Notes under the pieces: model-generated
The model's database searches: none
The model's input: only the letters and a program-made list of their open reading frames with translations
Told to the model about the DNA's origin: nothing
Shown here: positions 54,023 to 63,200 of the stretch, piece by piece
How positions within the stretch are numbered: the first letter of the stretch is position 1
Layout of the letters: the number at the start of each line of letters is the position of its first letter
Made by a program: the position numbers and the translations under genes
Origin: Planktothrix sp. FACHB-1365
Lineage (GTDB): Bacteria; Cyanobacteriota; Cyanobacteriia; Cyanobacteriales; Microcoleaceae
Assembly (NCBI RefSeq): GCF_014697575.1
Contig: NZ_JACJSC010000017.1
Span: forward strand, 60,021 to 124,020
Direction of reading: 5' to 3'
Length of the DNA stretch: 64,000 nt

Positions 54023-54346
54023 CTATTCTACCGAGGAAGATATGGCGACCTCTGTTTCATCTTTAGTGGTCATTAGCGGTAGAGCACAACAGTTAATGTC
54101 ATCCAGACAAACCTTCCCCCATTGCAACGCCCAACGAACTAAAGCTACTCGGTTATCCGTTGCCGTTTTTGTGAGAATGTTACTGATATGATTATCAACT
54201 GTGCGTTTACTAATTTCTAGTTTCTCCGCAATTTCTTGATTTGTTAATCCACTCGCAACTAACTCCACAACTTGCAGTTCTCGTTCTGAGAGTGAAACAG
54301 GAGTTCGAGAATCGCTTTGCGTCATATTAGCTTCCAATCTCTGCAT
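54023..54346 (-). CDS. pedR: PedR-like LuxR-type redox regulator
   Basis: Small DNA-binding protein consisting almost only of a LuxR helix-turn-helix (LSERELQVVELVASGLTNQE, ISKRTVDNHISNIL) plus a short C-terminal tail with WALQWGKVCLDDINCC. This matches the PedR type of cyanobacteria, which senses photosynthetic electron flow through thioredoxin. Counting from the second ATG (54325) the tail cysteines are 73, 79 and 80. ATG 54346 adds seven residues and both starts are possible. The symbol is given on likeness alone. Confidence 0.75.
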   Translation of the reverse strand: MQRLEANMTQSDSRTPVSLSERELQVVELVASGLTNQEIAEKLEISKRTVDNHISNILTKTATDNRVALVRWALQWGKVCLDDINCCALPLMTTKDETEVAISSSVE

Positions 54347-54983
54347 AATTACCTATTTATTATTCTAAAGGGAACTTGTCAAAAAATATCCTTTATTCGA
54401 TCGGGCTTAGGAATTTTTAATCAACTCTGCCTATACAAGACATAACTGGTGTATATCAAATCTAGCAGAAATGCTTATCACTATTTTCTTAATTCTTCCT
54501 TAATTTCTGGTTTTGGTGGGCGGTGGGCGGTTGACGGTTGGCTGTTGATGGGCGAGGAGACCTCGCCCCTACCTCCCGCCCCCCCCAGGGCTGTTTCATT
54601 CTCAAGACAGATTCCTGTGTGGGACACATCCCCCAACCCCTCTCCTGCAAGGAGAGGGGAGAAGAATTCTTAATATTAAATACCGATCTAGTTTAAAAGT
54701 ATTAATTACTCCCCCTTCCCTAATAGGGAAGGGGGTTGGGGGGTTAGGTCACAGAGGTTTTTGAGAGAAAATGAAACAGCCCTGGGCTTTTTAAGGGGGA
54801 TTTAGGGGGATCTGATCTCGGCTGTAATCACGGGTTTTCGGCATTAATTCCCCCAACCCAGAAACCGGGTTTCTGCATAAACTTTGATTTTTAGTGAATA
54901 ATTTCAAATAGAAACCCGGTTTCTCTATCTCCCACCCCGGTTGAATTGGGTATAATTAAAAAATCTCTCAATCATCAGATGTT
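54347..54983. other. repeat-filled intergenic region
   Basis: About 640 bp without a credible gene. It holds heptamer-like GGTGGGC/GGTTGAC repeats (near 54513), hairpins GGCGAGGAGACCTCGCC (54552) and CTCTCCTGCAAGGAGAG (54640), a TTTTTAAGGGGGATTTAGGG element (54788) also found at 59016, and palindromes AGAAACCSGGTTTCT at 54861 and 54910. A 74-codon frame across the repeats is a by-product. Confidence 0.75.
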
Positions 54984-55208
54984 ATGAATACCCTTAAATA
55001 CAAGACAACTATTAAAAATGGTAAACTTGATTTACCTTCCCTCGATTTGCCAGAAGGAACTGTTGTTGAGGCAATTTTATTGATTGGGGAATCAACCGAA
55101 ACCGATGAAACAGATTATCTACTATCTACAGAAGCTAATCGCCATCATCTCAAAGAAGCAGTAGAATCACTTAAACATCCTGAGAACTATATTTATCCTA
55201 TTGAATAA
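54984..55208 (+). CDS. small antitoxin-like protein
   Basis: 74 residues. The N-terminus (TLKYKTTIKNGKLDLPSLDL) is a beta-strand pair with a Gly-Lys-Leu turn, and the C-terminus STEANRHHLKEAVESLKHPE matches the tail of YefM-type antitoxins in cyanobacteria. A RelE/YoeB-like toxin would normally follow, but the next gene is a DUF4926 protein, so the toxin appears missing. An uncharacterised small protein is the alternative. Confidence 0.6.
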   Translation: MNTLKYKTTIKNGKLDLPSLDLPEGTVVEAILLIGESTETDETDYLLSTEANRHHLKEAVESLKHPENYIYPIE

Positions 55209-55219
55209 CTAACTGAATT

Positions 55220-55465
55220 ATGAACGAAATTCAAGAATACGATTTGGTTGCTCTAACCGAAGATGCGATCGCTACCCACAAAGTCAACCATCAGCAAATT
55301 CTACTCCGTCGAGGGCAAATGGGAACAGTTTTGATGTCTTTTGATCAAAAAGCATTTTTAATTGACTTTACAGATCAAGAAGGCAATACTTTTGCAATGG
55401 AAACTATTGAAGCTGTTAAACTTTTACGCCTTATTAATGAACCCGAATTAGTATACAATAGTTAA
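55220..55465 (+). CDS. DUF4926 domain protein
   Basis: 81-residue protein of the DUF4926 kind: EYDLVALTEDAIATHKVNHQ, LLRRGQMGTVLMSFDQKAFL and VEF-like IDFTDQEGNTFAMETIEA form a small beta barrel. Members often stand next to small toxin-like genes; their role is not known. It starts 11 bp after the antitoxin-like gene and is 31 bp before the creatininase gene, all on the plus strand. Confidence 0.75.
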   Translation: MNEIQEYDLVALTEDAIATHKVNHQQILLRRGQMGTVLMSFDQKAFLIDFTDQEGNTFAMETIEAVKLLRLINEPELVYNS

Positions 55466-55496
55466 ATCATGATCTTGAATTAACGCAATTGAACCC

Positions 55497-56309
55497 ATGC
55501 TCCACAATTTTATCCCCCCAGAACGGTTTTTTCCCTATTTAACCTGGACAGAAATTGAATCAATGGCTGATAAAAGTAATGTGGTTATTTTACAACCCCT
55601 GGGAGCCATTGAACAACATGGCCCCCATTTACCGTTAATTGTTGATGCTGCGATCGCAACGGCCGTAACAGGTCAAGCTTTAGCCCAACTTAATGATAAC
55701 ATTCCGGCTTATGCTTTGCCAACAATTTATTATGGAAAATCTAACGAACATTGGCATTTCCCCGGAACAATAACGTTAAGTTCCCAAACCTTAACGGCGC
55801 TATTAATGGAATTAGGCGAAAGCATTTATCGGGCGGGATTTAGAAAATTAGCTTTTATTAATGCTCATGGCGGACAACCCCAAATATTAGAGATGGTAGC
55901 GCGAGATTTACATCAACAATATGAAGATTTTTCTGTATTTCCTTTATTTGTTTGGCGGGTTGCTAACGTTGCTGGGGAATTATTAACCTCAAAAGAATTA
56001 GAGTTAGGAATTCATGCGGGAGATGCTGAAACCAGTTTAATGTTATCTTTACTGCCAGAACAAGTTAAAATGGAGAAAGCGGTTTGTGAATATCCCCAAG
56101 GTTTACCGGAAAATAGTTTATTAAGTATGGAAGGAAACTTAGCTTTTGCTTGGGTAATAAAAGATTTAACCCAAAGTGGGGTTTTAGGGGATGCAACGGT
56201 AGCAACGAAGGAAAAAGGCGATCGCATTTTAGCTTCTTTAGTTAACAGTTGGGTAAAAGTTATTGAGGATTTATATAAATTTAAACCACCCCAAAGGTTT
56301 AGGGATTAA
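55497..56309 (+). CDS. creatininase family amidohydrolase
   Basis: 270-residue metalloenzyme of the creatininase superfamily. Metal-site motifs are PLGAIEQHGPHLPLIVDAAI, HWHFPGTITLSS, FINAHGGQPQIL and HAGDAETSLML, with the expected Glu, His, Asp, His and Glu. Substrates in the family range from creatinine to formylated riboflavin intermediates, and no choice can be made here. It may be read through from the two small genes upstream. Confidence 0.92.
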   Translation: MLHNFIPPERFFPYLTWTEIESMADKSNVVILQPLGAIEQHGPHLPLIVDAAIATAVTGQALAQLNDNIPAYALPTIYYGKSNEHWHFPGTITLSSQTLTALLMELGESIYRAGFRKLAFINAHGGQPQILEMVARDLHQQYEDFSVFPLFVWRVANVAGELLTSKELELGIHAGDAETSLMLSLLPEQVKMEKAVCEYPQGLPENSLLSMEGNLAFAWVIKDLTQSGVLGDATVATKEKGDRILASLVNSWVKVIEDLYKFKPPQRFRD

Positions 56310-56323
56310 TTGAATATTAAGGC

Positions 56324-56425
56324 AGTGCGAGCGTCCCCGCTCGCTAGTTTCTCTAACAATAACAATAGGTTTGATTTTTATAATAGGTTTGATTTTTATA
56401 ACCAGCGAGCGAGGACGCTCGCACT
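56324..56425. repeat. 22-bp inverted repeat flanking a direct duplication
   Basis: AGTGCGAGCGTCCCCGCTCG (and CT) at 56324-56345 faces its complement, with one mismatch, at 56404-56425. Between them AATAGGTTTGATTTTTAT occurs twice in tandem. It forms a long hairpin behind the creatininase gene and looks like a small nonautonomous repeat. Confidence 0.85.
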
Positions 56426-56592
56426 ACTTTAATTTATATAATTGCACACCAAACTCAAATAAAAATACTATTATTTTAGATAAAAAATAATTTTTAGGGT
56501 TATTATCACCGGAATGTCATAAGTTATGGCACAATGTTTTTTACCTCAGATAGTCAGAGCCCTGAAGGGCTCACTACGTCAATAATAGAATT

Positions 56593-57339
56593 ATGATGAA
56601 TTCATCCTTACAACGAGCATTCAACCAAGGTAACGCCCTGAAAGTAATTAGCGGTTTAACCAATTTTAACGTCGGACGGGTCGCCTCTGTGGTGAAAGCA
56701 GCTACTCAAGGCGGCGCAACCTTTGTGGATATTGCAGCCGATCCTAGCTTAGTGCAAATCGTCCGTCAATTAACTTCTCTCCCCATCTGTGTTTCTGCGG
56801 TTGAACCTGAAAAATTTCTCCCTTGCGTCGAAGCGGGTGCAGACTTAATTGAAATTGGTAACTTTGATGCGTTCTATGCTCAAGGACGCCGTTTTGAAGC
56901 CGCAGAAGTTCTGCAACTGACCCATGAAACTCGCGCGTTATTGCCGCATATTACCCTGTCGGTCACCGTTCCCCATATCCTCGAACTCGACCAACAAGTT
57001 GAACTCGCCCTCGAACTCGTGAAAGCGGGTGCAAATATCATCCAAACCGAAGGCGGAACCAGTTCTTCCCCGGTTCATGGTGGCACATTAGGACTCATTG
57101 AAAAAGCAGCCCCCACTTTAGCCGCCGCCTCAGAAATTTCTCGCGCCGTTTCGGTTCCGGTGTTATGCGCGTCTGGTATTTCTAATGTTACAGCACCGAT
57201 GGCCATTGCTGCGGGTGCTGCGGGTGTTGGCGTGGGTTCGGCTATTAACCGCCTTGATAATGAAGTGGCGATGGTAGCGGTCGTTCGGAGTTTAGTTGAA
57301 GCCTTAGCAACGGTTCAAGCTAACCGAGTTTACGCTTAA
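56593..57339 (+). CDS. ycf23: Ycf23 / DUF561 TIM-barrel protein
   Basis: 248-residue TIM-barrel protein of the Ycf23 (DUF561) family found in cyanobacteria and red-lineage plastids. Family stretches: LKVISGLTNFNVGRVASVVK, ATFVDIAADPSLVQIV, VSAVEPEKFLPCVEAGADL, IIQTEGGTSSSPVHGG, VLCASGISNVTAPMAIAAGA. The phosphate-binding loops of barrel enzymes are there, but the reaction is unknown. The ATG at 56593 is followed by a second ATG. The stop is followed at once by heptamer repeats. Confidence 0.95.
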   Translation: MMNSSLQRAFNQGNALKVISGLTNFNVGRVASVVKAATQGGATFVDIAADPSLVQIVRQLTSLPICVSAVEPEKFLPCVEAGADLIEIGNFDAFYAQGRRFEAAEVLQLTHETRALLPHITLSVTVPHILELDQQVELALELVKAGANIIQTEGGTSSSPVHGGTLGLIEKAAPTLAAASEISRAVSVPVLCASGISNVTAPMAIAAGAAGVGVGSAINRLDNEVAMVAVVRSLVEALATVQANRVYA

Positions 57340-57352
57340 ATTGGTAATAGGG

Positions 57353-57491
57353 AATTACGAATTACGAATTACGAATTACGAATTACGAATTACGAATAGG
57401 GAATGGGAAAGAAAGCTTCTATTTTCTGTTTCCTATTCCCTATTCCCTATTGCCTATTGCCTATTCCCTGTTCCCTGTTCCCTGTTCCCTA
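57353..57491. repeat. heptanucleotide tandem repeats (AATTACG and TTCCCTR)
   Basis: Six perfect copies of AATTACG (57353-57394), then after 35 bp a run of TTCCCTA/TTCCCTG/TTGCCTA heptamers from about 57429 to 57491. The second run abuts the TAA stop of the convergent gene at 57492. Copies of AATAGGGAATGGGAA and its complement mean the two runs can pair. These are cyanobacterial short tandemly repeated repetitive sequences. Confidence 0.93.
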
Positions 57492-58232
57492 TTATAAATA
57501 ATTGACAAACCAAGTTAAATAATCTTCAATCAAACTGTAATTGGGAGAATCTTCATCGGATACTTTTAATTCTGCTAAAGGAATTGTGAATTTTCGATTA
57601 TCGCTGACTCGTTTAACATCAACAATAATTCCTTCCATTTCATCAGTTTTTTCTTGAAATTGTCCTAACACAAAAATATCCGTGTAAGAAGGATTTGTTT
57701 TTTTCAATTTTTCATACTCACTAGAACTCCCTGAACCATAAAGATATTCTTCTTCCCAAAGAAATTCCTCTGTTCCTGTTAAATAACAAGGTAATTTAAT
57801 CTGAGATTTTAAATATTTCAGATATCGATTTAACGTTTTACGAGTTACTTCTAGGTCATCAGTTCCTAGAATTTTTTCCATTTTCGCCTCAAATTCTTCA
57901 ACATCAAAATCATCATCTTCAAACAAACTGGAAACATTTAAAAATCCCATTGATTCCATTTGTTCAATGAGATTGGTCATAGAATTGAGTAACTCTTCTT
58001 TAAAATGCTCTCTTTGCTTATTAACTAAACCCGATACAATTGTTTCATCAATTTGCAGGGGTTTTAAATCCTCTCCTGGGGGTTGTAATTTCTTTTTGTT
58101 TTTGTTTTGATACAGTTTAGACATTCCGTTATACCAAGCACAGTAGTTCTTGATCTCAACCCTAGATGATTTTAAATTGATCTTTTTAAGGTTTTGAGTT
58201 GTAGAGACGCTTAAAGGCAAATCTCGACCCAT
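57492..58232 (-). CDS. conserved hypothetical with C-terminal CcbP-like domain
   Basis: 246-residue protein. The N-terminal half is helical with an acidic patch (LFEDDDFDVEEFEAKM). The last 100 residues (LPCYLTGTEEFLWEEEYLYG, NPSYTDIFVLGQF, FTIPLAELKVSDEDSPNYSL, TWFVNYL) resemble a domain sometimes labelled calcium-binding CcbP-like in cyanobacteria; that label is from memory and unproven here. GAGG lies five bases before the ATG. It is flanked by heptamer repeats at its 3' end and is divergent from the DUF2301 gene. Confidence 0.65.
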   Translation of the reverse strand: MGRDLPLSVSTTQNLKKINLKSSRVEIKNYCAWYNGMSKLYQNKNKKKLQPPGEDLKPLQIDETIVSGLVNKQREHFKEELLNSMTNLIEQMESMGFLNVSSLFEDDDFDVEEFEAKMEKILGTDDLEVTRKTLNRYLKYLKSQIKLPCYLTGTEEFLWEEEYLYGSGSSSEYEKLKKTNPSYTDIFVLGQFQEKTDEMEGIIVDVKRVSDNRKFTIPLAELKVSDEDSPNYSLIEDYLTWFVNYL

Positions 58233-58320
58233 TTCGACCTCAAGATTTTTTAATTGGGAAGGGAGTAAAATTTAGTATATCGTGGTACAGGTCTTTTTTG
58301 AATTGCCAAGGAAAACAATT

Positions 58321-58977
58321 ATGGTACAAACAGAACAACCCGCTATACCCGTTATTTATCAAGGACAGTTTGGGGAGTACACGATTAACGAGAGTGATCG
58401 TTGGAGTGTGATCCTTTATCGAACTGGCTTAATTATAGCAGCCTTATGCTTTACCATAGCAACCGGATTAGTTTTGTTCCAAGGAAATAATCCTTTGGTT
58501 ATACAAGCATTAACCCCCATCTACTTCTGTTTTTGGTTTGGGTTAGGGTTGAGTTTAGTCATGATTCATATTTATTTAATCCCTTTACACCAATTATTAC
58601 AACTTTTTTGGTTAATTGGGGGAATTGCTTCTGCGATTTTTGCTTGGGTGGATGACGAACCTTTAGCGTTAACCATTTATCATCATCCCTATACCTTATT
58701 TGGGGTAGGGTTTACCTTTGTTGCGTTAACGGGGATTTATTTTAAAGAAGCCTTCTGTTTTAACCGCATGGAAACCAAACTATTAACGCCTCTTGTTCCT
58801 TTATTATTACTAGGATTTATTGCGGGAGTTTGGTCGGTTTCTGCTCAAAAAATTTTCTTAGCATTTTGGGCGATTCAATTTGTCATTTTTGCAGGTCGAA
58901 AAATCTTTCAAGATATTCCGGGGGATATTGGGGATAAAAGTGTTTTTGACTATTTAAAAAATAGACAGTCAGCCTAA
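58321..58977 (+). CDS. DUF2301 family membrane protein
   Basis: 218-residue integral membrane protein with about six predicted helices, conserved in cyanobacteria and plastid-bearing eukaryotes (DUF2301): YQGQFGEYTINESDRWSVIL at the front, IHIYLIPLHQLLQLFW and FTFVALTGIYFKEAFCFNR in the middle. Function unknown. The frame opens 13 codons earlier, but ATG 58321 has AAGGA upstream and begins the conserved part. Confidence 0.9.
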   Translation: MVQTEQPAIPVIYQGQFGEYTINESDRWSVILYRTGLIIAALCFTIATGLVLFQGNNPLVIQALTPIYFCFWFGLGLSLVMIHIYLIPLHQLLQLFWLIGGIASAIFAWVDDEPLALTIYHHPYTLFGVGFTFVALTGIYFKEAFCFNRMETKLLTPLVPLLLLGFIAGVWSVSAQKIFLAFWAIQFVIFAGRKIFQDIPGDIGDKSVFDYLKNRQSA

Positions 58978-59008
58978 TACATAAATTAGGTTTTAGGAGG
59001 GATAAAAG

Positions 59009-59027
59009 TCCCCCTTTTTAAGGGGGA
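59009..59027. terminator. hairpin between convergent genes
   Basis: TCCCCCTT and AAGGGGGA enclose TTT, followed by ATTTAGGGAGATCTGATC. The same segment occurs around 54788, so it is both a hairpin terminator candidate for DUF2301 and part of a dispersed repeat. Confidence 0.6.
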
Positions 59028-59120
59028 TTTAGGGAGATCTGATCAAAAGTTTAATCATCTGAATAATCTGGTAATTGCTCCTATAATATTGATGATAAAT
59101 TCCCGACATCTGACACCTGA

Positions 59121-60197
59121 TTACCCAGGAATATGAATGGTAAAAATAGCTCCTTTTGGGTGATGATCTTCCAAGGAAATACTACCGCCATGGGCTTCTA
59201 TTGCGATTTTGCAAAACGCTAAACCTAAACCAATTTGACTCACACCTTCTTGAATTGTACCAATCTCATATTTTTGGAAAAGTGTTTGTCGGGTTTTTTC
59301 ACCAACACCTGGCCCTGAATCAATCACTTTCACTGTTGCGCCCCCATTTTCTAAATATTTTGCTTGTAATAAGATCTGGCTTTCACTGGGAGAAAACTTA
59401 ATGGCATTAGAAAGTAAATTATCAATGACTCGGCGAAGGATAACAGCATCGACGGAAAGGTTAATCCCCAGAGGAGGTAAATCGGGAACAATTGTAATTT
59501 TTTTATGACTGGAAATTAACTCAAAATCTTGGATCGCTAATCTACAAAGTTCACCTAAATCAATGGTTTTAAAATTGAGTATCATCTTCCCTGATTCTAA
59601 CTTAGCCATGAGCAATAAACTATCAATCATGACTTGTAATTGAGTGCAATTTGCCTCAATTTGTTGAATTTTTTTCTGCTGTCTTTCCGGGGATAAACTG
59701 GGCTTTTTCAGTATCGCGGTTGAAAACAGAATACCCGCCAGAGGATTTCTGAGATCATGTACTATCATGTTCACCATATCTTCTCGCAATTGCATCAATA
59801 TTTCTATCCGATCATACTGTTGTTTAATGCGTAACATGGAACGAATTCTAGCTCGTAGTTCAATTCCATTAACGGGTTTACTAATAAAATCATCAGCACC
59901 CGCCTGTAAACATTGGGATAAATCTTCTTTACCTGAAAGGGCTGTGACCATAATCACCGGAATATGTGACCATTGGGGATTCGCTTTCAATAATTTACAG
60001 AATTCTATGCCATTCATTTCTGGCATCATCACATCCAGCAAAATTAAATCAGGTTGAGAACTTTCGAGAAGATTAAAAGCTTGTTTAGCCTTAGAAACAT
60101 AACCTAATTCATAACCTTCATTTGCCAGTAAAGTATCAATCACATCAAAATTATCGGGGTCATCATCAATAATTAAAATAATCGGCGTTGTTTCCAT
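59121..60197 (-). CDS. response regulator receiver-histidine kinase hybrid, second gene of operon
   Basis: 358-residue signalling protein: receiver domain (1-125) with DDD pocket, phospho-Asp in LILLDVMMPEMNG and Lys in FISKPVNG; then HisKA with phospho-His in IVHDLRNPLAG and an ATPase domain with N box DNLLSNAIKFSPS, DSGPGVG and IGLGLAFCK. It starts 14 bp after the cyanobacteriochrome kinase gene, so the receiver of this protein is a natural target of that kinase. No membrane part and no DNA-binding output. Downstream is a convergent hairpin. Confidence 0.94.
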   Translation of the reverse strand: METTPIILIIDDDPDNFDVIDTLLANEGYELGYVSKAKQAFNLLESSQPDLILLDVMMPEMNGIEFCKLLKANPQWSHIPVIMVTALSGKEDLSQCLQAGADDFISKPVNGIELRARIRSMLRIKQQYDRIEILMQLREDMVNMIVHDLRNPLAGILFSTAILKKPSLSPERQQKKIQQIEANCTQLQVMIDSLLLMAKLESGKMILNFKTIDLGELCRLAIQDFELISSHKKITIVPDLPPLGINLSVDAVILRRVIDNLLSNAIKFSPSESQILLQAKYLENGGATVKVIDSGPGVGEKTRQTLFQKYEIGTIQEGVSQIGLGLAFCKIAIEAHGGSISLEDHHPKGAIFTIHIPG

Positions 60198-60211
60198 TAC
60201 TGAGGTTTCCT

Positions 60212-63200
60212 TTAATTCAATAAGTGTTCAATCTTCTCGACCAGTTGTTTTAATTTTACAGGCTTAGAAAGATAATCATTTGCTCCTGCATTTAAACATT
60301 TTTCTTGATCTCCTGTCATCGCTAAAGCAGTTAAGGCAATAATCGGAGTAGAAGTTAACCGTTGTTCAGCCCGAATTTGACGAATCGCCTCTAGTCCATC
60401 TACTTTTGGCAGTTGAATATCCATCAAAATTAAATCAGGAGATAAAGACTTGGCTAGTCTAACACCTTCTTCCCCATTTTTTGCGATTTCAATTTTGTAA
60501 CCTTTACTACTTAAATAACTGGAAATTGTGACAATATTTAACTCATTATCTTCAACTAATAAAAGAGTTGTGGAAGAATTTTTTTTAGGGGAATTCGTTG
60601 AAATTGGGGGAATTGGTGATAGCTTAAGTTCTTCAGAAGTTATAGGAGGACAAGAGGATAAAGCAGTTTGAATCGGAGGTTCTGAGCCAACAATATAGGG
60701 TAAGCAAACCGTAAAACAACTGCCTTGTCCTAACTCACTGGTAACTCCAACCGTTCCTTGATGAAGTTCGACTAAACGACGCACCAATGCTAATCCTAAA
60801 CCAGTACCACTATACTGACGATTAAGGCTACTGTCAATTTGGATAAACGGTTTGAATAATTGACGGGCATTTTCAGGGGTTAGGCCAATACCTGTATCAA
60901 TGACCAAGAATTGTAATAAATTCTGCGGGGTTGAGGATATAACTTTTACCTCTAATTTGACACAGCCACCATCAGGAGTAAATTTAACAGCATTATTGAG
61001 GAGATTAATCAAAACTTGGCGAATCCGAAGCTCGTCTACCACAATATCCTCTAACCTTTCTGGGATGTCGGTCGTGAGTTGAATATTTTTTTTAAGGGCT
61101 TGTTGTCGAACAAACGTTAAGCTATTTGTGCAGAGATAAGTGATGGATGTTGGAGCTAACTGTAATTCTAATTTACCAGATTCTACTTTTGCGAGATCCA
61201 AAACATCGTTAATTAGAGCTAACAGATGATTACCACTGCGATCAATACTATTGACGGCGTGTTTCTGTTGTTCACTAAGGTTCCCAAATACTCCATCCTG
61301 TAACCCTTCACTCATTCCTAAAATCGCATTCAGGGGAGTGCGTAATTCGTGGCTCATATTCGCCAAAAATTCATCTTTAAGCCGGGTGGCTCGATCAAGT
61401 TCCGCATTCGTTAGGGTCAACCGTTCGTTCACCTGTCGCAGTTGTTTTTCTGCTTCTTTAGCACTGGTAATATCAAAGTTAACCCCGACCATTCGTTGCG
61501 GTTCTCCACTGTTATCCCGTTGAACTAAAGCATAAGCTTTGATATATCGGATGGAACCATTAGGAAGAACCACTCGGAATTCTGGGCTGTATTCCTTTTC
61601 ACCCCGTAACGCTCTTTGAATTGCAGTTTCAGTTCTTTCTCGATCCTGGGGATGCAATGCGTTTGCCCAGGTTTGATAGATGGTTTCTGGGACATCTGAC
61701 TTCTCTAACCCATAAAGTTCATACATTCGCTCATCCCAGATCAGTTGGTTTGGCAAAATATCCCACTCCCAAATCCCAAACCCTCCAGATTTAATTGCTA
61801 AGGACAATCGCTCTGAAAGATTTTGCAATTTTTCTTCAGATCGTTTACGTTCAGTAATCTCTTGAGCCGTGCCCACAATTTGCTTGAGCGTTCCATCTTT
61901 GTTGTATAAGAAGGCAGCATCGCGACTGAGTAACCAGTGCCATTCTCCGTTGACATCTCGCAGCCGATATTCACAGTTTCGCTTTTCAAGATTCTGGAGA
62001 GTGTGTAAGTTGTTCAGATGAACCAATAAAGTGTCTAAATCATCGGGATGAAGAAGATCGATAAATAATTGACGGCCCATCCCTTGGATCTGCTCAGGGG
62101 AATATCCCAAAATATCAACTACCTCACGATTGCAGTAAATATTGCGCTGTTCCTCCAGATCATAAATATAAATAATATTGGGTGTATTATCAGTAATACT
62201 TTCAATAAAACGTTGACTTTCTTGTAATTCGGCGGTTCGTTGTTCAACTCTAGCTTCAAGTTCTTGGTTGAGTTGTTGCAATTGTTGTTCTATTTTTTCG
62301 CGTTCACGGAGTGCCGCTCGCTGTTTACTAATATCGTTTGAGCAACCAATTAAATGAATAATATTTCCCTCTTGATCCCGAATCACGGAAAGACGCAAGC
62401 TAATATAAATTTCTTCTCCTGATTTGGTGCGGTTCCGAATCTCTACTTCGGGGTTTCCTTTCGCGAATAAAGGGAGAAAGATTAAAGAGTGAAGTTGAGG
62501 CAAATCTTCAGGATAATAGAGCATCCTAACATCCTGGCCAATAGCTTCGGCAGCACTATAACCATAGAGTTTTTCGGCTCCTCGATTCCAACTGTAAATT
62601 TTCCCAGAAACGTCAGTAGAAATCACCGCATCGTGGATTCTTTCGAGAATCTGAGCTTGAAATTTTAACGTTTGTTCGTGATATTTGATCTCACTAATAT
62701 CGCGGGCAATACATAGAAATGAATAAACTTCCCCGGCTTCATTAAATTCGGGGACAATCCGAATTTGAAACCAAGTCGAGCTATTGAAATCAGGAAACGG
62801 ATGTTCGATGGTTTCTTGAGTTTTTGTCTGAATAATTTGATCGAGGGTAGTACGCCATAAATCAATAATCTCTGCACAAATTCCTAAATCCTGCAAGGTC
62901 TTACCGATTAAGTTACTCACAGGTTGTTGCATTAGCTTCTCGATGGCAGGATTAAAATAGACTGCTCGCATTTCCAGATCAATGCGATAAATAATATCTG
63001 TGGCGTTTTCTACTAAGGCGCGAAATTGTGACGCTACGCGCTGGCGTTCGAGTAATTCAGCATCGATGCGTTGGTAAAGTTCTGCTTCTACCCGTTCATA
63101 CATTTCTGCTTGTTGGATGGCGATTCCCAGTTGTAATGCTAATTGCTGTAACAAATCGATTTCGTCATTTTGCCATTGACGGGGGCGATTACATTGATGG

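Noticed and set aside
54449..54673. 74-codon plus-strand frame in the gap after pedR
   Set aside because: Translation of heptamer and hairpin repeats; no start signal.
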